This document shows, in pieces, positions 7,484 to 13,735 of a stretch of 13,735 nucleotides of DNA. The notes below the pieces were generated by a model, which ran no database searches, was not told the origin of the DNA, and saw nothing but the letters and a program-made list of their open reading frames with translations. Each line of letters opens with the position of its first letter. Within the stretch, counting starts at the first letter, position 1. The DNA comes from Planctomycetota bacterium (lineage in GTDB: Bacteria > Planctomycetota > UBA1135 > GCA-002686595), in NCBI GenBank assembly GCA_011524785.1, contig WTJQ01000175.1, forward strand, positions 1 through 13,735, written 5' to 3'. The position numbers and the translations under genes were made by a program.

Positions 7484-8329
7484 TCAGGCTGGGTCAGCCG
7501 TCGCGCGCGCGGCACGCTCGGCCGGCGAGAGATAGCGGTCGAAGGACACCGTCTGGAAGCCGGCTCCGAGCACCGCCTGCCGCGCCGGCCGCTCGTCCCG
7601 CTCCACCTCCGCGAGATCCGCGGCCCCGAGCTCCACGGAGGCATGCGCACCTCGGTGCCGCACGCGGACGACGCGCAGCCCAAGGTCGCGGAGCCCGTCC
7701 TCGGCGCGCTCCACGGTGCCCAGCAGCTCGCGGGAGACCCGGGTCCCCACCGGGATCCGGCTCGCCAGGCAGGCCATGGCGGGCTTGTCGGCGACCGGGA
7801 GTGCGAACGCGTGCGCGTAGGCCCGCACCTGCTCCTTGGTGAACCCCGCCTCGGCGAGCGGCGCGACCACCCCCGCCTCCTGAGCGGCCCGGCGCCCCGG
7901 ACGATCATCGAGCGCGTCGTCCGCGATCTCCCCGAGTGCAGCCCAGGGGATGCCCTCAGAGGATCTCCAGGCGTCCAGCGCGCGGAACAGGGCGGCCTTG
8001 CAGAAGTAGCACCGGTCCCCTCGGTTGGCCTGGTAGTCGGGGTCGTCCTGCTCGTCGGTCGCGAGCTCGACCAGGCGGATCCCGATCGCCTTCGCCACCT
8101 GGCGGGCCTCCTCGAGCTCGCGACGTGGCAGCGATGCGGAGTCCGCCACGACCGCGACGGCGGCGCTGCCCAGGACCCTGTGCGCCGCGTGGGCCAGGAC
8201 GGAGGAGTCCACGCCCCCCGAGAACGCCACGGCGACCGAGCCCAGCTCCGCCAGCCGGGCGTCGAGCGCTGCGAGCTGCACGGCGTCGAGCGCCGCGAAC
8301 TGCACGGCGTCGAGGCCGTCCAGATCCAC
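7484..8329 (-). CDS. larE: LarE, ATP-dependent sulfur insertase of nickel-pincer nucleotide biosynthesis (three-cysteine type)
   Basis: The protein has 281 residues, the usual LarE length. The PP-loop motif SGGVDSS (37-43) adenylylates a carboxylate of the pyridinium dinucleotide precursor. Other family landmarks are NRGDRCYFCK (102-111), LAEAGFTKEQVRAYA (158-172) and KPAMACLASRIPVGTR (182-197). LarE converts the two carboxylates of the LarB product to thiocarboxylates, and LarC then adds nickel. The protein has exactly three cysteines, C107, C110 (CxxC) and C187. C187 sits in the segment that carries the sacrificial cysteine of the Lactiplantibacillus enzyme. CxxC plus a third Cys is the pattern of LarE proteins that carry a [4Fe-4S] cluster and need not destroy themselves, so this one is predicted to be of that kind. 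The GTG start at 8329 is 8 nt after the carbonic anhydrase stop; GTG 8305 and 8281 are alternatives within a repeat. larA, larB and larC are not in the window. Confidence 0.9.
   Translation of the reverse strand: MDLDGLDAVQFAALDAVQLAALDARLAELGSVAVAFSGGVDSSVLAHAAHRVLGSAAVAVVADSASLPRRELEEARQVAKAIGIRLVELATDEQDDPDYQANRGDRCYFCKAALFRALDAWRSSEGIPWAALGEIADDALDDRPGRRAAQEAGVVAPLAEAGFTKEQVRAYAHAFALPVADKPAMACLASRIPVGTRVSRELLGTVERAEDGLRDLGLRVVRVRHRGAHASVELGAADLAEVERDERPARQAVLGAGFQTVSFDRYLSPAERAARATADPA
8258..8329 (-). repeat. Three in-frame 24-bp units at the start of larE, each beginning with GTG
   Basis: Read on the minus strand, 8329-8306, 8305-8282 and 8281-8258 are consecutive 24-bp units. All begin with GTG and end with CTCGACGCC. 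Units two and three differ at 2 of 24 bases; unit one matches unit two at 16 of 24. They encode three copies of an 8-residue pattern (VQFAALDA / VQLAALDA, and a diverged first copy). Because each unit starts with GTG, the true larE start is ambiguous. Confidence 0.85.
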
Positions 8330-8337
8330 GGGCTCGG

Positions 8338-8856
8338 TCAGGACCCGGCCTCCGCCAGGTACAGCCGCACCTTGTCCACGTAGCCCTGCGCGGAGCGGCG
8401 CAGGTCCTCGACCTGCTCGTCCCCGATCTCCCGCACGATGCGCGCGGGGACCCCGACCACGAGGGAGCGCGGAGGCACGACCATGCCCTCCTTCACCACG
8501 GCGCCCGCCGCGACGATCGACTCGGCTCCGATCCGGGAGCCGCCGAGCAGGACGGCCCCCATCCCGATCAGGCAGCGATCGCCGACCTCGGCGCCGTGGA
8601 GCACGCAGCGGTGGCCGATCGTGACCTCCTCGCCGATGCGGTTCGGCACGCCGGGATCGGCATGGATCATGGTGAGGTCCTGCACGTTGGTGCGCGCTCC
8701 GATCACGAGGGGGGCATCGTCACCCCGCAGGACGCAGCCGAACCAGACGTTGGCCTCGGCCCCGAAGGTCACGTCCCCCGTGACCACGGCGCCCTGCGCC
8801 ACGTGGGCCCCGCCCTCGACGGGGTGCATGAGTCCGGTGCGCGGGAAGTGCGTCAT
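8338..8856 (-). CDS. Gamma-class carbonic anhydrase family protein (left-handed beta-helix, YrdA/CaiE-like)
   Basis: The protein has 172 residues, typical of the short YrdA-like gamma-CA family, and starts at ATG 8856, 5 nt after the CPBP protease stop. Hexapeptide repeats run from about residue 18 to 125 (GAVVTGDVTFGAEANVWFG and onward), followed by a C-terminal helix (147-170). The three metal-ligand histidines are present: H65 (TMIHAD), H82 (IGHR) and H87 (LHG). The active-site residues R44 and D46 (LRGD) and Q59 and D60 (NVQD) are also there. The family forms trimers with zinc or iron at subunit interfaces. Prototype Cam converts CO2 and bicarbonate, while many short members lack its acidic proton-shuttle loop, as here, and are poorly active or of unknown role. 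It has no signal peptide, so it is cytoplasmic. It lies in the tight thiS-to-larE string. Confidence 0.9.
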   Translation of the reverse strand: MTHFPRTGLMHPVEGGAHVAQGAVVTGDVTFGAEANVWFGCVLRGDDAPLVIGARTNVQDLTMIHADPGVPNRIGEEVTIGHRCVLHGAEVGDRCLIGMGAVLLGGSRIGAESIVAAGAVVKEGMVVPPRSLVVGVPARIVREIGDEQVEDLRRSAQGYVDKVRLYLAEAGS

Positions 8857-8861
8857 GACAG

Positions 8862-9779
8862 CTAGGAGAGCGCGAGCAGGAGGACCTGGACCAGGTTGTT
8901 CAGGGCGTGGATCGCGAAGGGCACCATGAGGTTCCGGGTCCGGACCATGGCGAGCCCCATGACGATCGCGAGCGCGAAGATCGGGCCGCTCGCGTAGAGC
9001 CCGTGGAGGGCCGCGAACACGAGGGACGACACGAGCAGGGCCCGCACGGTCCCCAGGCGCACCTCGAGGAACCCCAGCAGGACACCGCGGAAGAAGAGCT
9101 CCTCCACGAAGGGGATCACGATCCCCGCCAGCAGCAGGATGGGGAGGAACTCGAGCCCGCTCGCGCCGTCGATCAGCTCGGCGACGTCCTGGACCGGCAG
9201 CTCCCCCGTCACGAACACCCAGCCGGCGCCCCACAGGGCGTTGAAGCCCATCAGGAGGGGCGCCGCCAGCAGGACGACCAGGAGGCCCGTGACGAGGCTG
9301 CTCCTGCGCGCGCTCCGCCCGAGCCCCAGCCCGAGCTGCGCGAGCCCCACGGGGCCGGCGAGCGGGACCGCCTCGCCGGCCGCCTGGCGGGCACGACGCG
9401 TGGCGCGCCACGCCGCGAGGAGAGCCGGGAGCGCAAAGGCCAGCTGGGCCAGCGCCGTGACGGCGAGGAGGCCGGTCACGCTGGGGGTGACGCCCTCGAA
9501 GGTGACCTGCACATCGAAGTCCCCCGCGTCATGGACCCGGCTCTGCGATGCTCCGGAGAAGAACAGGAGGAACCCGACGACCGAGAGCCCCAGGTAGAGC
9601 GCGAGACCGACCCCCAGCTGCGGCCAGGTCACGTCCGACGCCGCGGGCCCACCCTCCGGGTGGCGACCGTTCACGACCGCGACGGCGAGCGAGGCGAGAC
9701 CCCCACCAACGAGGAGCAGGCCGAGGATCGCCGCCAGCGTCAGCGGGGAGGTCAGGAGCTGCGGGTCGACGTCCGGCAT
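8862..9779 (-). CDS. CPBP (CAAX protease / bacteriocin-processing) family intramembrane metalloprotease
   Basis: The 305-residue membrane protein starts at ATG 9779, 17 nt after the thiG stop; no Shine-Dalgarno is seen. Hydrophobic segments lie at about 12-36, 55-75, 101-124, 162-180, 212-225, 246-262, 266-280 and 285-303, so roughly eight membrane passes. The C-terminal Abi/CPBP domain has all three active-site motifs: EExxxR as E226-E227-LFF-R231, FxxxH as F255-AAL-H259, and HxxxN as H291-ALN-N295. It is thus predicted to be a catalytically competent glutamate-type intramembrane protease like Rce1. Substrates of bacterial CPBP proteins are mostly unknown; roles range from peptide maturation to self-immunity. 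Nothing nearby looks like a bacteriocin precursor or prenylated substrate, so its place in this biosynthetic string may be incidental. Confidence 0.9.
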   Translation of the reverse strand: MPDVDPQLLTSPLTLAAILGLLLVGGGLASLAVAVVNGRHPEGGPAASDVTWPQLGVGLALYLGLSVVGFLLFFSGASQSRVHDAGDFDVQVTFEGVTPSVTGLLAVTALAQLAFALPALLAAWRATRRARQAAGEAVPLAGPVGLAQLGLGLGRSARRSSLVTGLLVVLLAAPLLMGFNALWGAGWVFVTGELPVQDVAELIDGASGLEFLPILLLAGIVIPFVEELFFRGVLLGFLEVRLGTVRALLVSSLVFAALHGLYASGPIFALAIVMGLAMVRTRNLMVPFAIHALNNLVQVLLLALS

Positions 9780-9796
9780 GCGAGGAGGCGTTGCGT

Positions 9797-10579
9797 CTAC
9801 TGGGGCGCGCCCAGGAGGCCGCTCTCGGGGGAGGAGGCCTGGGCGTACAAGCGGCGCGGGATGCGCCCGGCGCGGAAGGCCTCGCGCCCCGCCTCGCAGG
9901 CGAGCCGCGCGGCGCGCGCCATGCGCTGCGGCTCCTCGGCGCCGGAGATCGCGGAGTTCAGGAGCACGCCGTCCGCGCCGAGCTCCATCGCGAGGGCCAC
10001 GTCACTCGCGGTCCCGAGGCCGGCATCGACGATCAGGGGACAGTCCACGAGCTCGCGCGCGATCCGGATGTGGTCCGGGTTGGCCACGCCACGCCCGGAG
10101 CCGATCGGAGACCCGGCCGGCATGACCGCAGCTGCTCCGGCGTCGGCCAGGGTCGCGACCAGCCGCGGATCGTCGGAGCAGTACGCGAAGATCGAGAAGC
10201 CCTCGGCGACGAGCCGCCGCGTGGCCTCGACGGTCTGCACCGGGTCCGGGAGGAGGGTGCGGGGGTCCCCGATGACCTCCAGCTTCAGGAGCGGGGTCCC
10301 CAGGAGCTCGCGGGCCAGCACAGCGGTCCGCACGGCCTCGTCGGCCGTGTAGCACCCGGCCGTGTTGGGGAGCAGGTGGTAGCGGTCACGGTCGACGTGA
10401 TCGAGCAGGCTCGCGCCGGCCCGGTCGTCCAGGTTCACGCGCCGCACGGCCACCGTGACGACCTCGGTGCCCGAGGCCTCCAGACAGGCCACGAACTCCT
10501 CGCTGCTGGCGAAGCGGCCCGACCCCATCAGGAGGCGGGAGGTGAGCCGAAGGCCCGCGACCTCGAAGGCCTCCGCCAC
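9797..10579 (-). CDS. thiG: ThiG, thiazole synthase
   Basis: The protein has 260 residues, standard for ThiG. It condenses 1-deoxy-D-xylulose 5-phosphate, dehydroglycine and ThiS thiocarboxylate sulfur into the thiazole phosphate of thiamin. The TIM-barrel landmarks are TVAVRRVNL (42-50), PNTAGCYTADEAV (71-83), LLKLEVIGD (97-105) with K99 as the Schiff-base lysine, MPAGSPIGSGRG (153-164), DAGLGTASDVALAMELGADG (185-204) and the C-terminal LYAQASSPESG (244-254). The start is GTG 10579, supported by a strong Shine-Dalgarno (GGGGGGAGG) ending 7 nt upstream inside the last codons of thiS. Only 3 nt separate it from the thiS stop, so the pair is surely co-transcribed and probably co-translated. Confidence 0.96.
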   Translation of the reverse strand: MAEAFEVAGLRLTSRLLMGSGRFASSEEFVACLEASGTEVVTVAVRRVNLDDRAGASLLDHVDRDRYHLLPNTAGCYTADEAVRTAVLARELLGTPLLKLEVIGDPRTLLPDPVQTVEATRRLVAEGFSIFAYCSDDPRLVATLADAGAAAVMPAGSPIGSGRGVANPDHIRIARELVDCPLIVDAGLGTASDVALAMELGADGVLLNSAISGAEEPQRMARAARLACEAGREAFRAGRIPRRLYAQASSPESGLLGAPQ

Positions 10580-10582
10580 GGA

Positions 10583-10795
10583 TCAGCCTCCCCCCACGAG
10601 GGTCACGACCTCGAGCCGGTCGCCGGGAGCCAGGCGGGCCCGGTCCCACTCCGCCCGCGGGAGGAGCGCGCCGTTCAGCTCGAGCGCCACGTGGCTCGGC
10701 TCCAGGCCGAGCCGGGCCAGCAGGTCCTGCACGCCCTCGCCCTCGCCGAGGGTCTGGGCGGCTCCGTTGACGTGCACGAGACCAGGGTCGCTCAT
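10583..10795 (-). CDS. thiS: ThiS, sulfur carrier protein
   Basis: The protein has 70 residues with the beta-grasp ThiS pattern: HVNGAAQTLGEGEGVQDLL (8-26), the central VALELNGALLPRAEWDRARL stretch (36-55), and the end GDRLEVVTLVGGG. The C-terminal Gly-Gly is the functional tail: it is adenylylated by ThiF (or a MoeB-like enzyme) and turned into a thiocarboxylate that gives its sulfur to ThiG. ATG 10795 is the only start that gives a normal-sized ThiS. The longer open frame back to 11002 runs through the rlmI-like gene and is a shadow. The gene follows rlmI by 32 nt and precedes thiG by 3 nt. No ThiF-like gene is in the window. Confidence 0.93.
   Translation of the reverse strand: MSDPGLVHVNGAAQTLGEGEGVQDLLARLGLEPSHVALELNGALLPRAEWDRARLAPGDRLEVVTLVGGG
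10587..10595 (-). promoter_or_regulatory. Strong Shine-Dalgarno of thiG
   Basis: On the minus strand this reads GGGGGGAGG, 7 nt before the GTG start of thiG, and it also encodes the last glycines of ThiS. It decides the thiG start. Most other genes in this string have no visible ribosome binding site. Confidence 0.7.
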
Positions 10796-10827
10796 CGCGG
10801 AAGCATGGTACGCGCGCCGCGCGGATT

Positions 10828-12012
10828 TCACCCCATGCGCACGAAGGCGCACTTGAGGTACTCGCTCTCCGGGAGGCCGAGGCGGACCGGGTGATCCGGA
10901 GCGGCCCCGGTGAGGGCCTCCAGGAACGCGTCCCGGCCGCTGACCCGAGCCGCGCTCGCCAGGTAGGAGGAGAAGTCGCGGCGGCCGGTCGCATGGGAGC
11001 ACGAGGCGCTGACCAGCAGCCCTCCCTGCGGCAGCAGCGCCATCGCCCGGCGATTGAGCTCGACGTAACCCCGCTCCGCGCCAGCCCGCTCACGCTTGTT
11101 GCGGGCGAAGGCGGGCGGATCGACGATCGCCAGGTCGTACCGCTCCTCGGCATCGGCCCGCGCCCGGAGGTCCTTCATGCAGTCCACGCGCTCGACGCGG
11201 ACGCGCCCCTCGACGCCGGAGCGACGCGCGTTCTCGAGGATGCGCTCGCAGGCGGCAGCGTTCTGCTCGAGGCACAGCACGTCCTCCGCGCCCGCGAGGG
11301 CCGCGCGGATCCCGAACAGGCCGTCGTACGCGAACGCGTCGAGGACCCGACCGCCCCCGGCGACCGCCGCGGCGGCTCGAACCCGGTTGTCGCGCATGTC
11401 GAGGTAGGCGCCGGTCTTGTGCCCGTGCTCGATGTCGACGGCGTAGACGAGGCCGCCCTGCTCCTGCACCTCGAGGGGCCCCTCGATCGCGCCGCGCAGC
11501 AGCTCCACCCGCGGCTCGAGGCCCTCGAGCCGGCGCACGCTCACGTCCGAGCGGTCCAGGACCACGCTCGCCTCGAAGGGCAGGGCCTCGAGGAGCAGCT
11601 CGACGAGGAAGTCGCGCATCCGGTCCGCGCCCTGCGTCCCGGTCTGCAGGACCAGGGCCGTGCCGTAGCGATCCACGACCAGGCCAGGCAGCCCCTCGGC
11701 GTCCCCGCTCACCAGCCGGCAGGCCCCGGCCGGGTCCATGAGGCCGAGCTTGGCCCGCGCGTTGATGGCGCGCTGGACCCGGGCGAGCCAGAACTCCCGG
11801 TTGGGCTGCTCCTCCGCACGGGTGACCATGCGCAGGGCGATCTTCGACTTGGCGCTGAAGAGGGCCCAGCCGAGCGACTCCCCCTGGGGGGCGAACACCG
11901 GGACGAGCTCTCCGGGGGTGCCCTCCCCATCGGCCACGTCGTCGGCGTAGATCCAGGGGTGGCCACCGAGCAGCCACCGCCGCCCCTTGCCCGTGAGGGT
12001 CATCGTTCCCAT
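10828..12012 (-). CDS. rlmI: RlmI-like class I SAM-dependent 23S rRNA (cytosine-C5) methyltransferase
   Basis: The protein has 394 residues, close to the 396 of E. coli RlmI, which makes m5C1962 in 23S rRNA. The N-terminal PUA-type domain (about 3-75) begins TGKGRRWLLGGHPWIYADDV. The middle linker carries GLPGLVVDRYG (107-117). The Rossmann domain shows HKTGAYLDMRDNR (198-210), SAM-binding motif I VLDAFAYDGLFGI (223-235), motif IV IVDPPAF (296-302), and a cysteine motif SASCSH (335-340) with C338 as the probable catalytic nucleophile. ATG 12012 is chosen over ATG 12003 because GGAG lies 6 nt upstream of it; the frame open further back to 12654 overlaps the next gene and is a shadow. The exact target base is inferred from family; related RlmI/RlmK-like enzymes differ in specificity. 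Confidence 0.9.
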   Translation of the reverse strand: MGTMTLTGKGRRWLLGGHPWIYADDVADGEGTPGELVPVFAPQGESLGWALFSAKSKIALRMVTRAEEQPNREFWLARVQRAINARAKLGLMDPAGACRLVSGDAEGLPGLVVDRYGTALVLQTGTQGADRMRDFLVELLLEALPFEASVVLDRSDVSVRRLEGLEPRVELLRGAIEGPLEVQEQGGLVYAVDIEHGHKTGAYLDMRDNRVRAAAAVAGGGRVLDAFAYDGLFGIRAALAGAEDVLCLEQNAAACERILENARRSGVEGRVRVERVDCMKDLRARADAEERYDLAIVDPPAFARNKRERAGAERGYVELNRRAMALLPQGGLLVSASCSHATGRRDFSSYLASAARVSGRDAFLEALTGAAPDHPVRLGLPESEYLKCAFVRMG

Positions 12013-12018
12013 CGCTCG

Positions 12019-12022
12019 CTCC
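12019..12022 (-). promoter_or_regulatory. Ribosome binding site of the rlmI-like gene
   Basis: GGAG on the minus strand lies 6 nt before ATG 12012 and decides between this start and the in-frame ATG three codons downstream. It lies in the 59-nt gap after the TPR gene. Confidence 0.5.
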
Positions 12023-12071
12023 GCAGGCTGCCCCGACCGACACCTCGTCGACCTGGCAGCAGCCCCGCAGG

Positions 12072-13735
12072 CTACTCGACGAGGGCCTTGAAGCGCGAAT
12101 CGTCCCGGAGCGAGGCGAGGTCCGGGTCCTGGGCGGCCCAGTCCTTCTGGCGGCGCAGCGCCCCCGGGGAGGAGGACAGGGGGTCCAGGTCCCGCTCCAG
12201 CCAGGCCAGCGCGGCGTCCGTCTCCCCGAGGAGCGCGTGGGTGCAGGCGAGGTTGTAGTGCAGCGACGGCGACGGCCGGACGCGCCGCAGCAGAGCCCGA
12301 GCCTCGTCCGCCCGCCCAGCACGCGCTCGATAGCAGGCGAGCAGGAGCCGCGACCACGAGTCGTCGCGCAGCGCGTGCGCGCGCTCGACCCAGGCCACGG
12401 CCTCGTCGGGGCGGCCGAGCTTGACGTTGGAGTTCACGGCCAGCGAGGTCAGGGCCTCCGCCAGCAGGGCCTCGACCTGCTCCCGCACGGCAGGGCCCAG
12501 GTCCCGCTGCTCGATCGTGCCGAGCAGGTCCTCGATGCGTTCGACCGCTGCCAGCAGCACGGTGCGCGCCCGCACGGGCTCGTCGCGATCCGTGGCGGCC
12601 GCGCCCTCGGCCAGCGCCGCGCGCGCCCGGCGCTCCTGCACCAGGAGCAGCCACTCCTCCTCGTAGGCGTCGTCCGCCAGCGCCTCACCGTAGGCACGGG
12701 CCAGCTCCCCGGCCTCGGCGGCACGCCCCTCCGTCCGCAGGTCACGCGCCAGCCACAGCGCGAGGCTGGAGGGGGGCCGCAGCAGGCGTCGCGTGCGGTC
12801 GGTCAGGGGCCGGTCGGCCTCCTGCATGGCCTGGCTCAGCTGCCAGCGCCGGACCTGCCGGGTCCACTGCGCCTCGAGGTCGCGGGTCACGAAGGGGGGC
12901 GTCCTCGGCTCCTCCATCGCGGCCTCACGCTCGAGGCGCGTCGCGTAGGCCACCCGCGCACCGAGCGCAGCGCGCAGCAGCTCGACCCGGCGCGGATCCT
13001 TCCACATCGAGACGCTCTCGTTCGCCCCGGCCGGCTCGAACCCCGCCAGCTCCCAGCCAGATGCAGCGGCCAGGACCGAGCCGAGGGCCCGCGCCGCCGC
13101 AACGCCGCCGTCCTCCCCTACGCCCGGCAGGGAGCGTCCGAGGAGGAGGGTCTGGAGAGGGGAGCCGTCGGAGCCCAGGACCTCGTCCCAGCCGTAGGCC
13201 CCGGAGCCCATGGCCAAGGTGCTCTCGACGTCGAGCTCGAGAGAGGTTCGATGGAGCGCGGCCCCGAGCTCGAGCGCCTCCTGGGACTCCGCGGGGAGTC
13301 CGTTGAGGAGCCGGTCGAACAGCCGCGTGAGCTGGACCTCGGCCAGGCGAGCCAGCGCCTCGCGACGCGTGCTGGCGGAACGGCGCGAGGCGGCGAGGCG
13401 CGAGGCCCCCCGACGGGGAGTCGCACGCAGGGCGCGCAGGGCGGCACCCTCGGCCTCGGACAGGGCGCTTGCCGCCGGACGCCCCGCCGCCACCTCCACC
13501 AGGGCGAGGAGCTGGTGGGCGCGAGCCGCCTCGAGAGCGACCTCGACCTCCCCGTGAGGACCGACCTCCCTCGCACGCTGCACGCGGACGGCCAAGGCGG
13601 CCCAGCGCCCCGCGAGGTCGAGACCTCCGGGCGTCAGGAGCGCCACCCTCGCGAGGCGCGCCGCGAGCTCGCCGATCCGGGGCGCCTCTCGCAGCAGGAC
13701 CTCGCCCCGCTCCCCGAGCCCCGCGGCGTCGCCCC
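12072..13735 (-). CDS. TPR-containing protein of unknown function, N terminus beyond the window
   Basis: The frame is open from the window edge to a TAG stop at 12072-12074, giving 553 visible residues; a GTG at 13646 is only an internal candidate, since the frame remains open upstream of it. The protein is rich in Ala, Leu, Arg and Glu and appears almost wholly helical. The last ~130 residues are TPR-like: paired helices around 'LLLACYRARAGRADEARALL' and then 'HYNLACTHALLGETDAALAW'. The end, DPDLASLRDDSRFKAL, is a cap motif that commonly closes bacterial TPR proteins. The middle contains a less helical patch (AYGWDEVLGSDG, then LLLGRSLPGVGEDGG) that I do not recognise. No signal peptide can be judged because the start is missing. 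A scaffold or protein-binding role is the only supported inference. It is followed after 59 nt by the rlmI-like gene. Confidence 0.75.
   Translation of the reverse strand, partial: GDAAGLGERGEVLLREAPRIGELAARLARVALLTPGGLDLAGRWAALAVRVQRAREVGPHGEVEVALEAARAHQLLALVEVAAGRPAASALSEAEGAALRALRATPRRGASRLAASRRSASTRREALARLAEVQLTRLFDRLLNGLPAESQEALELGAALHRTSLELDVESTLAMGSGAYGWDEVLGSDGSPLQTLLLGRSLPGVGEDGGVAAARALGSVLAAASGWELAGFEPAGANESVSMWKDPRRVELLRAALGARVAYATRLEREAAMEEPRTPPFVTRDLEAQWTRQVRRWQLSQAMQEADRPLTDRTRRLLRPPSSLALWLARDLRTEGRAAEAGELARAYGEALADDAYEEEWLLLVQERRARAALAEGAAATDRDEPVRARTVLLAAVERIEDLLGTIEQRDLGPAVREQVEALLAEALTSLAVNSNVKLGRPDEAVAWVERAHALRDDSWSRLLLACYRARAGRADEARALLRRVRPSPSLHYNLACTHALLGETDAALAWLERDLDPLSSSPGALRRQKDWAAQDPDLASLRDDSRFKALVE

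Noticed and set aside
5550..8383. Long plus-strand open frames (5550-6665 and 6629-8383) opposite the pilin and larE genes
   Set aside because: Same antisense GC artefact; the minus-strand readings have prepilin motifs and the LarE PP-loop.
8857..9411. N-terminal extension of the gamma-carbonic anhydrase frame
   Set aside because: It runs inside the CPBP protease gene in another frame and gives Arg/Gly/Pro-rich sequence. The family starts near ATG 8856.
8862..9779. CPBP protease as an immunity or abortive-infection gene of a bacteriocin or defence island
   Set aside because: Some family members have such roles, but no precursor peptide, exporter, nuclease or other defence-like gene is adjacent; the neighbours are thiamin and cofactor genes.
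8907..10894. Plus-strand frames 8907-10352 and 9548-10894
   Set aside because: They are opposite CPBP protease, thiG and thiS, which have complete family motifs. The plus-strand products are low-complexity Arg/Glu/Gly-rich sequence.
12021..12073. 9-bp direct repeat (ccgcaggct) flanking the gap between the TPR and rlmI-like genes
   Set aside because: Only two short copies in G/C-rich sequence, with no supporting element; chance is sufficient.
1..13735. CRISPR arrays, tRNA or rRNA genes, insertion sequences, attachment sites, phage or toxin-antitoxin modules
   Set aside because: I looked for regular short direct repeats with spacers, terminal inverted repeats with transposase-like frames, and tRNA-like cloverleaf ends, and saw none. 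Nearly all of the sequence is accounted for by conserved protein genes with uniform composition.

Overview
This is a roughly 70% GC bacterial window. It is gene-dense, with short intergenic gaps and a strong preference for G or C at third codon positions. The best taxonomic hint is the secreted choice-of-anchor B protein at 449-2989. Its last ~140 residues resemble a C-terminal module I recall from many exported proteins of deep-branching, high-GC Planctomycetota. A Planctomycetota origin is therefore my first guess; Myxococcota or another high-GC, GspK/PilX-bearing lineage is the alternative. I could run no search.

Layout. The plus strand carries only two genes: the 3' end of a probable di-heme cytochrome c peroxidase (to 199) and the secreted beta-propeller protein (449-2989). 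A perfect 17-bp inverted repeat (3028-3064) separates the latter from everything else, which is on the minus strand and runs right to left.

Reading the minus strand in transcription order, there is first a TPR-containing protein truncated by the window edge (stop at 12072). Then comes a tight string of six metabolic or housekeeping genes: rlmI-like rRNA methyltransferase, thiS, thiG, a CPBP intramembrane protease, a gamma-class carbonic anhydrase and larE. The gaps from thiS to larE are 3, 17, 5 and 8 nt, so these five look co-transcribed. After a 135-nt gap comes a three-gene minor (pseudo)pilin cluster (PilV/GspI-like, PilW/GspJ-like and a large PilX/GspK-like protein), with a 4-nt start/stop overlap and a 19-nt gap. 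It ends at the shared hairpin.

How the genes fit together. The pilin trio probably forms the tip complex of a type IV pilus or type II secretion pseudopilus whose other parts are not here. ThiS and ThiG make the thiazole phosphate half of thiamin, but ThiF, ThiH/ThiO, ThiC and ThiE are not in the window. LarE, which has exactly three cysteines, looks like the [4Fe-4S]-dependent type of sulfur insertase for the nickel-pincer nucleotide cofactor; LarA, LarB and LarC are not in the window. Most of this window is ordinary, and I see no convincing new defence, mobile or RNA-based system. The points worth a second look are the large Glu5-lacking tip pilin, the three-cysteine orphan LarE with a repeated start region, and the recurrent C-terminal module of the secreted protein.
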